The notes: generated by a model from the sequence alone, not told the origin. Shown: positions 42,616-51,614, counted from the first letter of the stretch. The stretch is DNA of 64,000 nucleotides from Candidatus Gastranaerophilales bacterium (GCA_944325605.1 CALVAX010000003.1:124001-188000), one strand, 5' to 3'. A program made the numbers and translations.

Positions 42616-43791
42616 ATGAAAAGAGCCATAATAATCGTTATTGACAGTATGGGTATAGGCGCAATGCCGGATTGTAAAGATTTTGGCGATATTCCGGAGT
42701 GCAATACGCTTAAAAATGTTTGTGAATTCAACGGTGGGCTGAATGTTCCGGTTCTCGAAAGTATGGGTTTGGGAAATATTCAGGATTTTAAAGGAATTTC
42801 TCCTGTCGAAAACCCGACAGCACAATACGGAACAATGATTGAAAAATCAAAAGGCAAAGATACAACAACAGGCCACTGGGAAATCGCAGGTCTTGTCAGC
42901 GAAAAGCCTTTCGCAACTTTTCCTGACGGGTTCCCGAAAGAACTTATTGATAAATTTGTTGAAGAAACCGGCTGCGGCGGCGTTCTGGCTAATTGCCCCG
43001 CCAGCGGAACGGCTATTATCGAAAAGTTGAACGATGAACATCACAAAACAAAATTTCCTATTGTCTACACGAGCGCTGACAGCGTTTTTCAGATTGCGCT
43101 GGATACGGATTTAATTCCGCTTGAAACACTTTACGACTGGTGCGAAAAAGCCCGCAGAATTCTTGATGAAGGCGGTTACAACGTTTCAAGAGTAATTGCC
43201 CGTCCTTACAAAATAATCGACGGAAAGCCGACCAGAATTTCAAAAGACAGGCGCGACTATTCAATGGTTCCGTCAAGAACTGTTTTGAATGAGATTAAGG
43301 AACAGGGCGGAAGGGTTATCGGAATTGGCAAAATCGAAGATATATTCTCAAAATCCGGTATAACCCACGCAATCCATACGGGTTCCAATAAAGAAGGGCT
43401 GGAGCTTACTCTGAAAGCCGTTAAAGAAGAACTTGACCTTGATAAAATCGCATATAAAGATTACAAAAAACAGGAGTCGAAGTTTGATTTGATTTTTACA
43501 AACCTCGTGGATACAGATATGCTTTTCGGTCACAGAAATGACGCTGAAGGTTACGGCAGGGCAATAGAAGAAATTGATACGTATTTAGCGAAAATACTTC
43601 CCGAAATGAAAGAAGATGATGTGCTGTTTATTACGGCAGATCATGGCTGCGATCCAACGGTTCCCGGAACCGATCATACAAGAGAAATGGTGCCTCTGTT
43701 AATTTACGGACATTCTGTAACCCCTGAAAATATCGGTAAAATTACAGGGTTTGATTATGTTGCCGATCGTATCAGAACTCTTGCAAAGTAA
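42616..43791 (+). CDS. deoB: Phosphopentomutase
   Basis: Interconverts (deoxy)ribose 1-phosphate and 5-phosphate in nucleoside salvage. 391 residues from ATG 42616 (GTG 42613 is in frame), 7 nt after AAGGGGG. An alkaline-phosphatase-fold metalloenzyme: IVIDSMGIGAMPD at the N-terminus, the phospho-acceptor Thr loop TTGHWEIAG (about 85-93), and metal ligands in DHGCDPTVPGTDHTREM near the C-terminus. No purine nucleoside phosphorylase or deoA/C lies beside it, although apt elsewhere in the window is also salvage. Confidence 0.96.
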   Translation: MKRAIIIVIDSMGIGAMPDCKDFGDIPECNTLKNVCEFNGGLNVPVLESMGLGNIQDFKGISPVENPTAQYGTMIEKSKGKDTTTGHWEIAGLVSEKPFATFPDGFPKELIDKFVEETGCGGVLANCPASGTAIIEKLNDEHHKTKFPIVYTSADSVFQIALDTDLIPLETLYDWCEKARRILDEGGYNVSRVIARPYKIIDGKPTRISKDRRDYSMVPSRTVLNEIKEQGGRVIGIGKIEDIFSKSGITHAIHTGSNKEGLELTLKAVKEELDLDKIAYKDYKKQESKFDLIFTNLVDTDMLFGHRNDAEGYGRAIEEIDTYLAKILPEMKEDDVLFITADHGCDPTVPGTDHTREMVPLLIYGHSVTPENIGKITGFDYVADRIRTLAK

Positions 43792-43857
43792 AATTTTTAT
43801 TATATAATGCTGATGTGAAATTATTTCACAAAGTCGAAATAAGATAAGGAGAAAAAA

Positions 43858-44034
43858 ATGAACGTAAAAGTTAATGATTCATGCATTGCATGCGGCGCTT
43901 GCGAATCTATTTGTGACGCTGTATTTTCAGTGGAAGATGTAGCTAAAGTTAACGAATCCGCTGTTGCTGATAACGAAGATTGCGTTAAAGAAGCTGCTGA
44001 TGCATGCCCTGTAGGTGCTATCGAAGTTGAATAG
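43858..44034 (+). CDS. [4Fe-4S] ferredoxin, 58 residues
   Basis: A short gene with AAGGAG before its ATG. C9, C12, C15 and the late C50 (CIACGACESIC ... ADACPVGA) fit ligands of one [4Fe-4S] cluster; C19 and C42 would be placed to form a disulphide, as in single-cluster ferredoxins of thermophiles. There is no second CxxCxxC motif. It is acidic, with no signal. It is monocistronic, with its own promoter region (TATAAT-like 43801-43807) and strong terminator. It could supply low-potential electrons, for instance to the activase at 18582, but that is inference. Confidence 0.93.
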   Translation: MNVKVNDSCIACGACESICDAVFSVEDVAKVNESAVADNEDCVKEAADACPVGAIEVE

Positions 44035-44065
44035 CAGTTATAATTTGTAATAATACTAAAAACAT

Positions 44066-44105
44066 AAGAAGGTTTTGTGAATATTGCAAAACCTTCTTTG
44101 TTTTT
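44066..44105 (+). terminator. Terminator of the ferredoxin gene
   Basis: A perfect 12-bp stem, AAGAAGGTTTTG (44066-44077) with CAAAACCTTCTT (44087-44098), followed by TGTTTTT. Confidence 0.93.
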
Positions 44106-44173
44106 AATGAAATTGCCCGGAATCTGTTTTTTTGATACTATTTTGTAGTAAAGAATTAAAGGAGTTTTAATTT

Positions 44174-44452
44174 ATGGCAACAGAAGTAAAAGCAAGCCAC
44201 ATTCTGGTAAAAACACCCGAACAAATAGAAACGTTGAAAGAACGTCTTGCACAGGGGGAAACTTTTGAAGACCTTGCAAAAAAATGTTCACTGTGCCCTT
44301 CCGGTCAAAAAGGCGGAGATTTAGGCTACTTTGGCCGCGGTGAAATGGTTAAAGAATTTGAAGATGCATGTTTTGATACGGATGTTGACGAGATGACGGT
44401 TGTTGAAACCGAATTCGGCTGGCATTTGATAAAGGTAACCGGTAAATTCTAA
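44174..44452 (+). CDS. Parvulin-type peptidylprolyl isomerase
   Basis: 92 residues, a free-standing PpiC domain: KASHILVKT at the start, FEDLAKKCSLCPSGQKGGDLGYFGRGEMVKEFEDACF in the core and FGWHLIKV at the end. There is no signal peptide, so it is cytoplasmic, like E. coli PpiC (93 residues). AAAGGAG precedes the ATG. The TAATG overlap with the next gene means coupled translation with the M24 peptidase, which acts on Xaa-Pro bonds; both concern proline and could cooperate. Confidence 0.95.
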   Translation: MATEVKASHILVKTPEQIETLKERLAQGETFEDLAKKCSLCPSGQKGGDLGYFGRGEMVKEFEDACFDTDVDEMTVVETEFGWHLIKVTGKF

Positions 44453-46008
44453 TGAATGAAATTATTGAAAAAGCACGTGAATTTATGAAGTCAGAGAAGA
44501 TTGATTTTCTGCTTGTGAATTCTACAAATGAGTTTCTTGTCGAATACAACAGATTATGCGAAAACGCAAGGTATTTGCTGACGGGTTTTTCCGGCTCAAC
44601 AGGCGATGCTTTATTGAGTCATAATAAGATTTACCTGTTTGTTGACGGGAGATATCATATTCAGGCGGATTTGGAAACCGATCCGAAAGTCGTGACAGTT
44701 GTAAAACTTCAAACAGGTCAGAGCCAGCTCGGCGAAATGTCAAAAATTATTCCGCATCATGCAGTTGTCGGCGTCTGCGGAAAGAAAAATTCCCGAAAAT
44801 GTCTTGAAGAAATGGAAAAACATTTTAAAGTAAAACTTCTGGATTTTGACGGGATTGAAACTGAAGCGCCGGATTTCGGAGTAATTGAGGATATACAGGA
44901 ATGCGTCTGCGGGCAGTCTGCAGAGGAAAAAATCAGAAATATTCAAAAGACTCTGGATTACAACGAGTCAATTCTTTTTACAAATCCGGAGGATGTTTCT
45001 TATCTTTATAACAAACGTGATTTTTTAAAGCCTTACAGTTCGAAAATTCTTGCAAAAGCTTTGATAACATCAAGCCAGGATATATTTTTCACTGAAGAAA
45101 AGCTGAAAAATTTTGATAAATACATAACCTCAGATATCGTTTATGTTGATGAAAAAACGATAACGGCGCATGATTATCTTCTTCTGGGCAGACGTGCAAG
45201 AATTATGAAAGAAAATCCTGTCCATGCAATGAGAACGGTTAAAAATGACACAGAAATTGCGCATCTGAAAACAGCTTTCGGAAGAACTGATATGGCGGTT
45301 TTAGCTATAAGAGATTATATAGAAAATAATGACGGAATATCAGAATATGATATAGACCAAAAACTGGAAGAATATTTCAAAGAATTTGGTGCAAAAAGTC
45401 TGAGTTTCAAATCAATTGTTGCGCATAACCGGAATTCTGCATTGGCTCATTATTCAAAATCTTCAAAAGAAGAAATAATAAAAGACGGCAGTCTTGTTTT
45501 AATAGATTGCGGAGCGTACTATGAAGGCGGACTTGCAACTGATATTACAAGAGTTTTTGTGAAAGGCACTCCGACTGAGCTGCAGAGAAAAGTTTATACA
45601 ACTGTTCTCAAGGCGTTTTTGAATGCTTTTAACTATTCAATGGCATCTGACACAACAGGGTATGAAATAGATAATCTGGCAAGAACAATTTTTGACGAAA
45701 ATAAAATTGATGGGTTTGTCTTTAATCATGGACTCGGGCATGGTATCGGCATAAATGTTCACGAAGCACCGCCGAACTTAGGGTGCGGAGAAATAGCCAA
45801 AACGCCGATAAAAGAAAATATGTGTTTTACAATAGAACCGGGGCTTTATAATAAAGATTACTTCGGTGTAAGACTTGAAAATTCCTGTTATTTTAAAGAT
45901 GGAAAAATCAATTCATTTACTTCAATGTGTTATGAAAAAAAACTTATAGATTATTCGCTTTTAACAGAGCAGGAAAAAGAATGGCTCGGGCAGTTTGAGG
46001 TTAAGTGA
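44452..46008 (+). CDS. pepP: Xaa-Pro aminopeptidase (family M24B)
   Basis: 518 residues. An N-terminal creatinase-like domain (about 1-270) precedes the pita-bread catalytic domain. Metal ligands are in DCGAYYEGGLATDITRVF (two Asp), GLGHGIGINVHEAP (His) and CFTIEPGLYN (Glu) plus the final Glu region. The family removes an N-terminal residue before proline. No signal peptide. It shares TAATG with the isomerase gene and TGATG with the methyltransferase, so three genes form one unit. Longer than E. coli PepP (441 residues), mainly in the N-domain. Confidence 0.92.
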   Translation: MNEIIEKAREFMKSEKIDFLLVNSTNEFLVEYNRLCENARYLLTGFSGSTGDALLSHNKIYLFVDGRYHIQADLETDPKVVTVVKLQTGQSQLGEMSKIIPHHAVVGVCGKKNSRKCLEEMEKHFKVKLLDFDGIETEAPDFGVIEDIQECVCGQSAEEKIRNIQKTLDYNESILFTNPEDVSYLYNKRDFLKPYSSKILAKALITSSQDIFFTEEKLKNFDKYITSDIVYVDEKTITAHDYLLLGRRARIMKENPVHAMRTVKNDTEIAHLKTAFGRTDMAVLAIRDYIENNDGISEYDIDQKLEEYFKEFGAKSLSFKSIVAHNRNSALAHYSKSSKEEIIKDGSLVLIDCGAYYEGGLATDITRVFVKGTPTELQRKVYTTVLKAFLNAFNYSMASDTTGYEIDNLARTIFDENKIDGFVFNHGLGHGIGINVHEAPPNLGCGEIAKTPIKENMCFTIEPGLYNKDYFGVRLENSCYFKDGKINSFTSMCYEKKLIDYSLLTEQEKEWLGQFEVK

Positions 46009-46760
46009 TGGAAAAAATAACAAGCGTATCAAACGTTCTGGTTAAAGAAACGGCAAAGCTTTCACAGAAAAAATACCGGGAAGAATCCGGAAAATTTTTG
46101 CTTGAAGGTTATAAAACCATATCCGAAGCTTTTGCCTCTGATATTGATATTGAATATGTTTTTGTAAATGAACATCATTTAGAAAAATATGATTTTTTAA
46201 AACAAAAATTAATACCGGCATCAGAGGCGGTTTTGAAGAAGATTTCAACAACAGAAAGCGCTCCTGATGCCGTTGGTGTTGCTGTTCAAAAAAATATTGA
46301 CAAGAAAAATCTCCGGTTAAAAAATAAGGTTTTGCTGATAGAAAATATAAAAGATGCAGGGAATCTGGGGACAATTCTTCGAACAGCATCAGCATTCGGT
46401 ATAGAACTGGTTGTTTTGTTCGGGGATTGTGTTGATTTGTACAATCCGAAAGTTGTGCGTTCTGCCGTCGGATGCCTATGGAAAATTCCGGTTATTCACC
46501 TGACAGATATTGAATTTATAAAAACGGAATTTAAAAATCACACAAAAATAGCAACACTGCCGCGTTCGAAAAATCTGCTTTCAAAATTCAAACCAGAGCC
46601 GCCTTTTGTCGTGATGTTCGGCAGCGAAGCCGACGGGTTAAGCCGTGATTTAATAGACATTTCGGACAAAGATGTGAAAATAGAAATGATGGAAAATGTA
46701 GAATCTTTAAACTTAAGTATTTCTTGCGGTATAGTTTTATACAAATTGTTAATAAACTAG
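46008..46760 (+). CDS. TrmH/SpoU-family RNA 2'-O-methyltransferase
   Basis: 250 residues from ATG 46008. A short N-terminal substrate-binding part (VKETAKLSQKKYREESGKFLLEG) and the SPOUT core: LLIENIKDAGNLGTILRTASAFG, VVRSAVGCLWKIPV, FGSEADGLSRD and the knot end MENVESLNLSISCGIVLYK. The motif-2 Arg of GNLGTILRTA is kept. It resembles YsgA/RlmB-type enzymes of 23S rRNA or TrmH of tRNA; the target is not determined. It overlaps the preceding stop by one base. Confidence 0.92.
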   Translation: MEKITSVSNVLVKETAKLSQKKYREESGKFLLEGYKTISEAFASDIDIEYVFVNEHHLEKYDFLKQKLIPASEAVLKKISTTESAPDAVGVAVQKNIDKKNLRLKNKVLLIENIKDAGNLGTILRTASAFGIELVVLFGDCVDLYNPKVVRSAVGCLWKIPVIHLTDIEFIKTEFKNHTKIATLPRSKNLLSKFKPEPPFVVMFGSEADGLSRDLIDISDKDVKIEMMENVESLNLSISCGIVLYKLLIN

Positions 46761-46812
46761 CAAAAAAATTTATGTTTGTTTTTTAGTATAAACGGAAAAT
46801 TGAGGAAAAGAC

Positions 46813-47619
46813 TTGGCAATTAACAGTGTACACAACAGGATAGCATTTCCGAGGCTGACGAATAATCAGATAGGCATGCTTATGAAGATGACGCCTCCGG
46901 AAAAAAAAGAAGAAACTAAACCTCCGGTAATAGTAGAACCTGACCTTCCTCCTCCTCCGCCGCAAAGAGAGCGGAGAGATAATGCAAAGTATTATATAGG
47001 TGCGGCAGCGATTGCAGCCTCGACTATAGCCGGGATATATCTTTACAGAACAAGACTTAAAGAAACTCCGGTTGAAGATTTTGAAAATGCGGCAGAGCCG
47101 ATTAATTATTATGCATTTAAGCTTGTTGAACATGCAAAAGATAAGGTTTTGGAAATTTTTAATAAATGTCCTGACCTCGGTTTTTCAAACAGAGTTGAAA
47201 CTGTTTATCAACAGCGGGTCAGGGTTGATAAAAACGGCAAATCAATTTTAAAGAAAGCAGATAAAGTTTACAAAGATCGCGGTCTTAAACGTATTGATAG
47301 GATTTCCCGTCCCGGAGGTGCCGTCCAATCTAAATTTGTCAGAGCCGACGGTAGTGTGCGTGCTCAGATAGACTGGGACGATGACGGAAATCTATTTAAG
47401 TATTTTATCAAAGATGACCGCGGAAATATTGTAAGAGATTACAACTATACTAATGAAGGACTTTCAACTAAGACTTATTACAATAAAGAGAATATCAAAA
47501 TGAAAGAAGTTTGCTATAACGGCAAAGGCTGGACTTATGAGAGAAACTATGATGATAACGGATCTTTTCTTGATCAGTATGAAATAAAACCTGAGCTTAA
47601 AAATCCTTCAGCAGAATAA
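46813..47619 (+). CDS. Single-span protein with proline-rich N-terminus, unknown function
   Basis: 268 residues from a TTG start (GAGG 8 nt upstream; no better ATG). The N-terminal 58 residues contain a proline run (PDLPPPPPQRERR); one membrane helix (about 59-80, YYIGAAAIAASTIAGIYLY) follows; the C-terminal domain has repeats of the type DWDDDGNLFKYFIKDDRGNIVRDYNYTNEG, near the YD/RHS and YwqK class of beta repeats. Location is likely inner membrane with the repeat domain on one face. It is lineage-specific as far as I can recognise. It lies directly before dnaA. Confidence 0.72.
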   Translation: MAINSVHNRIAFPRLTNNQIGMLMKMTPPEKKEETKPPVIVEPDLPPPPPQRERRDNAKYYIGAAAIAASTIAGIYLYRTRLKETPVEDFENAAEPINYYAFKLVEHAKDKVLEIFNKCPDLGFSNRVETVYQQRVRVDKNGKSILKKADKVYKDRGLKRIDRISRPGGAVQSKFVRADGSVRAQIDWDDDGNLFKYFIKDDRGNIVRDYNYTNEGLSTKTYYNKENIKMKEVCYNGKGWTYERNYDDNGSFLDQYEIKPELKNPSAE

Positions 47620-47668
47620 AAATATATTTATGAGAGTTTTCAGTTCACTTTTGTAGTAAGATATACAT

Positions 47669-49066
47669 ATGGATATTGCAGAAGTTAAAAGAATATGGAA
47701 TGAAATAAAGACAGAGCTCAGGGATGTAATTCCGGCGCATGCTTTTTATTCCTGGGTTGATGCGATTGAACCCGCCGGATTTGATAATGATATTTTTTCT
47801 TTGATTACGGTTCATCAGCTTGCGCCCCAGATTGTAAGGCAGAATTATTATAAACAAATCAGCGGAGCTTTGAAAAAATACTTTGGACGGGATGTTGATT
47901 TTGACATCCAGTATGACGCTTCGCTTGCTGAAAAATACGTAAAAGAAAAGAAGAAAGAAAGTGCTAAAGTCAAATCTGTTCATGCGGATGAAGATGAAGA
48001 ACAAAAGAAGGTTCTGGATAATCTTTCAAAAATGCAGTCTTTTTCAAACCTCAACTTAAAATATAAATTTGACAACTATGTGGTTGGTGAGAATAACCGG
48101 TTTGCCTATGCAGTCGCAATGGCAGTTGCCAAAAATCCGGCTAAAAAATACAATCCGTTATTTATTTACGGAGCCTCGGGGCTTGGTAAAACCCATCTTA
48201 TGCAGGCAATCGGACATTATATAATTTTTAACAAACCAAAATTAAAAGTCCGTTATATCAAAACAGAAGACTATTTTAATGAGGTTATAAAAAATATTCA
48301 ATGCAATGACAGAATTTCCAGAATGGATAAGTTCCGGCAAAAATACAGAAATGTTGATGTGCTGTTGATAGATGATATTCAGTTTTTAGAATCTAAAAAG
48401 GCTACAATGGAAGAGATTTTCCATACATTTGACAGTCTTCACAATAACAACAAGCAGATTGTCATAACGTCAGACAGGCAGCCGAAAGATATTCCGACAC
48501 TTCCGGACAGACTGAGAACAAGGTTTGAAATGGGGATTATGGTTGATATTACGCCTCCCGATTTTGAAACACGCGTTGCAATTCTCAAAAATCTTGCAGA
48601 ACAGGTCGGACTTGAGGTTCCGTTTGATGTGTATGAATATATTGCAAAGAATTTTGTATCAAACGTGAGAGAGCTGGAAGGCGCATTTAATAAAGTAAGC
48701 GCTTTTGCAGATATTGAAGGTATTCCGGTAACATTAGAATTTGCCAGAAAAGTTTTGAATTGTGAAGCTTCTAAAAAAGAACTTACGATAGAAGATATAG
48801 CAAAAGTTACAGCCCGTTATTATTCTGTGTCTGTAGAAGATTTCAAAAGTGCTTCAAGAAACCAGAAAGTTTCCGGCTCAAGACATGTTGCAGTGTATCT
48901 TTCAAGAACAATGACAGACAGTAGTTTTGAAAATATAGCGGAATTCTTTAACAAAAAACATACCACAATGCTTTATTCTTACGAAAAAATTCGTGATGAA
49001 CTTAAAAAAGATAAAAATCTTGAAAAAGCTGTGGCTGAAATTAAATCTGAATTAAAGGAAGCTTAG
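47669..49066 (+). CDS. dnaA: Chromosomal replication initiator DnaA
   Basis: 465 residues: domain I (VKRIWNEIKTELRDVIPAHAFYSW), a short linker, AAA+ domain with Walker A GASGLGKTH, Walker B LLIDDIQFL and sensor motifs, and domain IV with SGSRHVAVYLSRTMTDSSF. The DnaA-box signature usually contains DHTT; here it is NKKHTT (429-433), with Lys at the position of the base-contacting Asp. No ribosome site; TAAGAT lies 6 nt before the ATG. dnaN, recF and gyrB are absent from the flanks (ruvA follows), and no cluster of TTATCCACA boxes is seen beside it, so this is not the canonical origin layout. Confidence 0.95.
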   Translation: MDIAEVKRIWNEIKTELRDVIPAHAFYSWVDAIEPAGFDNDIFSLITVHQLAPQIVRQNYYKQISGALKKYFGRDVDFDIQYDASLAEKYVKEKKKESAKVKSVHADEDEEQKKVLDNLSKMQSFSNLNLKYKFDNYVVGENNRFAYAVAMAVAKNPAKKYNPLFIYGASGLGKTHLMQAIGHYIIFNKPKLKVRYIKTEDYFNEVIKNIQCNDRISRMDKFRQKYRNVDVLLIDDIQFLESKKATMEEIFHTFDSLHNNNKQIVITSDRQPKDIPTLPDRLRTRFEMGIMVDITPPDFETRVAILKNLAEQVGLEVPFDVYEYIAKNFVSNVRELEGAFNKVSAFADIEGIPVTLEFARKVLNCEASKKELTIEDIAKVTARYYSVSVEDFKSASRNQKVSGSRHVAVYLSRTMTDSSFENIAEFFNKKHTTMLYSYEKIRDELKKDKNLEKAVAEIKSELKEA

Positions 49067-49068
49067 AT

Positions 49069-49686
49069 ATGTATGATTATATAAAAGGGATTTTTACATC
49101 AAAAACTGCCACATCAAAAGGTGTTTTTTTGACCATAGAAAATAACGGAATAGGGTATTCAGCCGAGGTTATGGCGAGGGATTATGCGCAGATAGATAAA
49201 ACCGGTACGGAAGGCAAACTCTATACGGTTTTAATCCACAGAGAAGACAGGATGTCATTGTGTGGATTTTTGCACAAAGAGGACAGAGATATTTTTTCAA
49301 TTTTGACATCAGTTTCCGGTGTCGGGAGTAAAATGGCGCTTACATTGCTTGATGAATTTCAGTCATCAGAATTAATCGGATTTGTAATCGGCGGCAACTA
49401 CAAAGAACTTACAAGAGCCAAAGGTGTCGGGCCAAAGCTTGCGCAGAAAATTATTCTTGAATTAAAAGACAAACTTATGAATTATAACAACACAGCTCCG
49501 ATTGAAGTAAAAACTTCCGCTGTCCGCAATTCTCAGGATATGGAAGATGCCCAAACTGTTCTTATGTCACTCGGGTATGAACGTGATGAGATTAAAAATG
49601 CATTTTCAAAAGTTTTAGCAACACTGAAAGATAATGCTACAGCCGAAGATATTCTGAAAGAGTCGCTAAAAATTCTTTCTGTTTAA
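49069..49686 (+). CDS. ruvA: Holliday junction branch-migration protein RuvA
   Basis: 205 residues. N-terminal OB domain (MYDYIKGIFTSK ... NGIGYSAEV), two helix-hairpin-helix motifs (SVSGVGSKMALTLL and AKGVGPKLAQKIILELKDKL) and a C-terminal three-helix domain for RuvB contact (DAQTVLMSLGYERDEI). It starts 2 bp after the dnaA stop, which suggests co-expression of initiation and recombination functions. ruvB and ruvC are elsewhere. Confidence 0.95.
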   Translation: MYDYIKGIFTSKTATSKGVFLTIENNGIGYSAEVMARDYAQIDKTGTEGKLYTVLIHREDRMSLCGFLHKEDRDIFSILTSVSGVGSKMALTLLDEFQSSELIGFVIGGNYKELTRAKGVGPKLAQKIILELKDKLMNYNNTAPIEVKTSAVRNSQDMEDAQTVLMSLGYERDEIKNAFSKVLATLKDNATAEDILKESLKILSV

Positions 49687-49831
49687 ATACGTGAAGCGTG
49701 AGAAGTGAAGGGTGAAAAACAATCCCCTCGCCCAACGCGGGATCAGCTTGCTTTAAAGCAAAGCAGGTTGAATTTCCTAATCCGACATTAAATCCTTTTG
49801 TTCACAATGACAAAATTTATTCTTGCGACGA

Positions 49832-50809
49832 TTATAAAAGGAACATCCACAAAAATGCCCCGACAGCCATCGCAGGGCCGAACGGAAGAATTGTCAAATC
49901 ACTGTCTTCCTTCATTCCTTTAATAACTCTGAAGCAGGTATAAATTCCGATTGCAAGAAGCACAATGGTCGCAATCAGACAAACAAAAATATTTTCAATC
50001 AATCCTGTATTATCAGCATAAGCAAAACCGGCAGCCGCAACAAAGAACAAAATAAGAGAAATCATAGTATTAAAGTCTTTTTTGCTGGCAAGTTTTTTGA
50101 AAAATCCTGGAATAACAATTCCGACCTGAACAACAACGCTTAAAAGAAGCATAATAAGGAATGCTTTGAATCCGAAAAATGCGCCGAGTGCCGCCGCAAT
50201 AAAAGTGTCGCCAAGTCCGAAAGCTCTTTTCCCGACCGTAATTTTTCCGACACCTGCAAGCAGTTCCATAACAAGAGCCGACGCTAAAATCCCGATTATT
50301 GAACCTGTAATCGGCAGAGCCAAAATATTATGAAAATTCATCTCAAAATTTCCGAATTCAGCAACTTGAGTGAAACTGAGATAAATATTATAAATAATTC
50401 CCGCAATAATCAGGAACCAGGCATGTCCCGAACAGATAACCTGTTCTTTCAAGTCCGTAACAGACATTACAATAAGCCCGCAGCAGCAGATGAATGTGAA
50501 TAGTGCCGTAATTGTCGGATAAAATTTGAACAAGCATGCAACCATAACCAGTCCTGTAAAAAATTCAACAATCGGATATTGAATGCTGATTGGGGCATGA
50601 CAGTATGCGCATTTTCCTCTTAAAAAGATATAAGACAAAACAGGAATATTATGCCAGGGTTTGATTTTGTTGCCGCAGCTTGTGCAATGCGAAGGCGGCA
50701 GAACAATAGATTCTCCTGTCAAACCTCTCAGCGCAACAACGTTTAAAAAGCTCCCGATTATCGTTCCTACAACAAATGTCAGTATAGCGACAAGAACTAT
50801 AATTTCCAT
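49832..50809 (-). CDS. pilD: Prepilin leader peptidase / N-methyltransferase (family A24)
   Basis: 325 residues with about eight membrane helices. The zinc-binding cytoplasmic loop has two CxxC pairs (CTSCGNKIKPWHNIP and CAYCHAPISIQYP). The two catalytic aspartates are in SVTDLKEQVI and GLGDTFIAAALGAFFG. The enzyme cuts prepilins after Gly/Ala and methylates the new Phe. Substrates here would be the proteins at 3849, 55268 and, if expressed, 60661. It starts 2 bp after the sigma factor gene on the same strand. Between its stop and ruvA (49687-49831) lie only repeat remnants. Confidence 0.94.
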   Translation of the reverse strand: MEIIVLVAILTFVVGTIIGSFLNVVALRGLTGESIVLPPSHCTSCGNKIKPWHNIPVLSYIFLRGKCAYCHAPISIQYPIVEFFTGLVMVACLFKFYPTITALFTFICCCGLIVMSVTDLKEQVICSGHAWFLIIAGIIYNIYLSFTQVAEFGNFEMNFHNILALPITGSIIGILASALVMELLAGVGKITVGKRAFGLGDTFIAAALGAFFGFKAFLIMLLLSVVVQVGIVIPGFFKKLASKKDFNTMISLILFFVAAAGFAYADNTGLIENIFVCLIATIVLLAIGIYTCFRVIKGMKEDSDLTILPFGPAMAVGAFLWMFLL

Positions 50810-50811
50810 TT

Positions 50812-51588
50812 TTAATCTCCGTTGTTTTTAATTAATTCATACATACGGCTTAAAGCTTTTTTCAGCCTTCTTGAAACCTGCATCTGAGACATATTCATTT
50901 TCTCGGAAATTTCTCTCTGGTTAAGATCCTGATAATAGCTTAATTCAATAATTTCTCTAAGTTCCGGCGGTAGTTTTTGAATTGTGCTAGCAAGCATAAT
51001 CTTGTTTTCATAAGCATTCATAAACTCCTGATAATCATTTGCCGGAATTTTATCTAAAAGCGAAATATCTTCATCATCCTGCATTAAAGACTGGTCAAGT
51101 GAAAGTGTGCTTTTGCATCTTTCAATTTCCGTAACTTCGTTAATTTTAGACACCGGAAGATCCAGATATTCGGCAATCTGATCATTAGAAGGATCTTCAA
51201 TACCTGTTTCATTCAATTTCTTGCGTGCAGAGTTAATCTTAAACATTAATTCCTGAAGTTCTCTCGGAGCTTTAATTATAGATGCTTTATCTCTCAGGTA
51301 GTGTTTAATTTCGCCTTTAATAAAATAGGTTGCATACGTTTTGAACTTGGTATTCATGTCAAGTTTATAAAATTCGATTGCTTTTATAAGGCCAAGCGAA
51401 CCTACCTGAACCAGATCTTCATTTGAAATTCCCGATTGCAGCGAAATAGTATTGGCAATCTTTTTTACAAGATCCATTGCTTCTTCGACTATTTTCAGAT
51501 GCAGCATTCTTTTTTTCTTTTCGTCTTTTGTGTTTTTGAAAGAAATTAGTAAGGCATCCAGCTCATCGTTATTTTTTGCTTGTGTCAC
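50812..51588 (-). CDS. Sigma-70 family RNA polymerase sigma factor (SigB/SigF/FliA-like group 3)
   Basis: About 258 residues. GGAGA lies 10 nt before GTG 51588 and 7 nt before TTG 51591; a TTG at 51597 is too close. Region 2 (SNEDLVQVGSLGLIKAIEFYKLDMNTKFKTYATYFIKGEIKHYLRD), region 3 (KAPRELQELMFKINSARKKL ... IAEYLDLPVSKINEV) and region 4 (LPPELREIIELSYYQDLNQREISEKMNMSQMQVSRRLKKAL) match the alternative sigma factors of stress, sporulation and motility. It forms an operon with the prepilin peptidase; no anti-sigma gene is adjacent. Targets may include pilus genes, but that is inference. Confidence 0.9.
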   Translation of the reverse strand: MTQAKNNDELDALLISFKNTKDEKKKRMLHLKIVEEAMDLVKKIANTISLQSGISNEDLVQVGSLGLIKAIEFYKLDMNTKFKTYATYFIKGEIKHYLRDKASIIKAPRELQELMFKINSARKKLNETGIEDPSNDQIAEYLDLPVSKINEVTEIERCKSTLSLDQSLMQDDEDISLLDKIPANDYQEFMNAYENKIMLASTIQKLPPELREIIELSYYQDLNQREISEKMNMSQMQVSRRLKKALSRMYELIKNNGD

Positions 51589-51614
51589 CAAAAACAAATC
51601 TCCAATCTGAAATC

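Noticed and set aside
47620-47668. Replication origin next to dnaA
   Set aside because: No cluster of TTATCCACA boxes or AT-rich unwinding repeats beside dnaA, and no dnaN/gyrB; a lone TTTTCCACA at about 42003 is not evidence of an origin.
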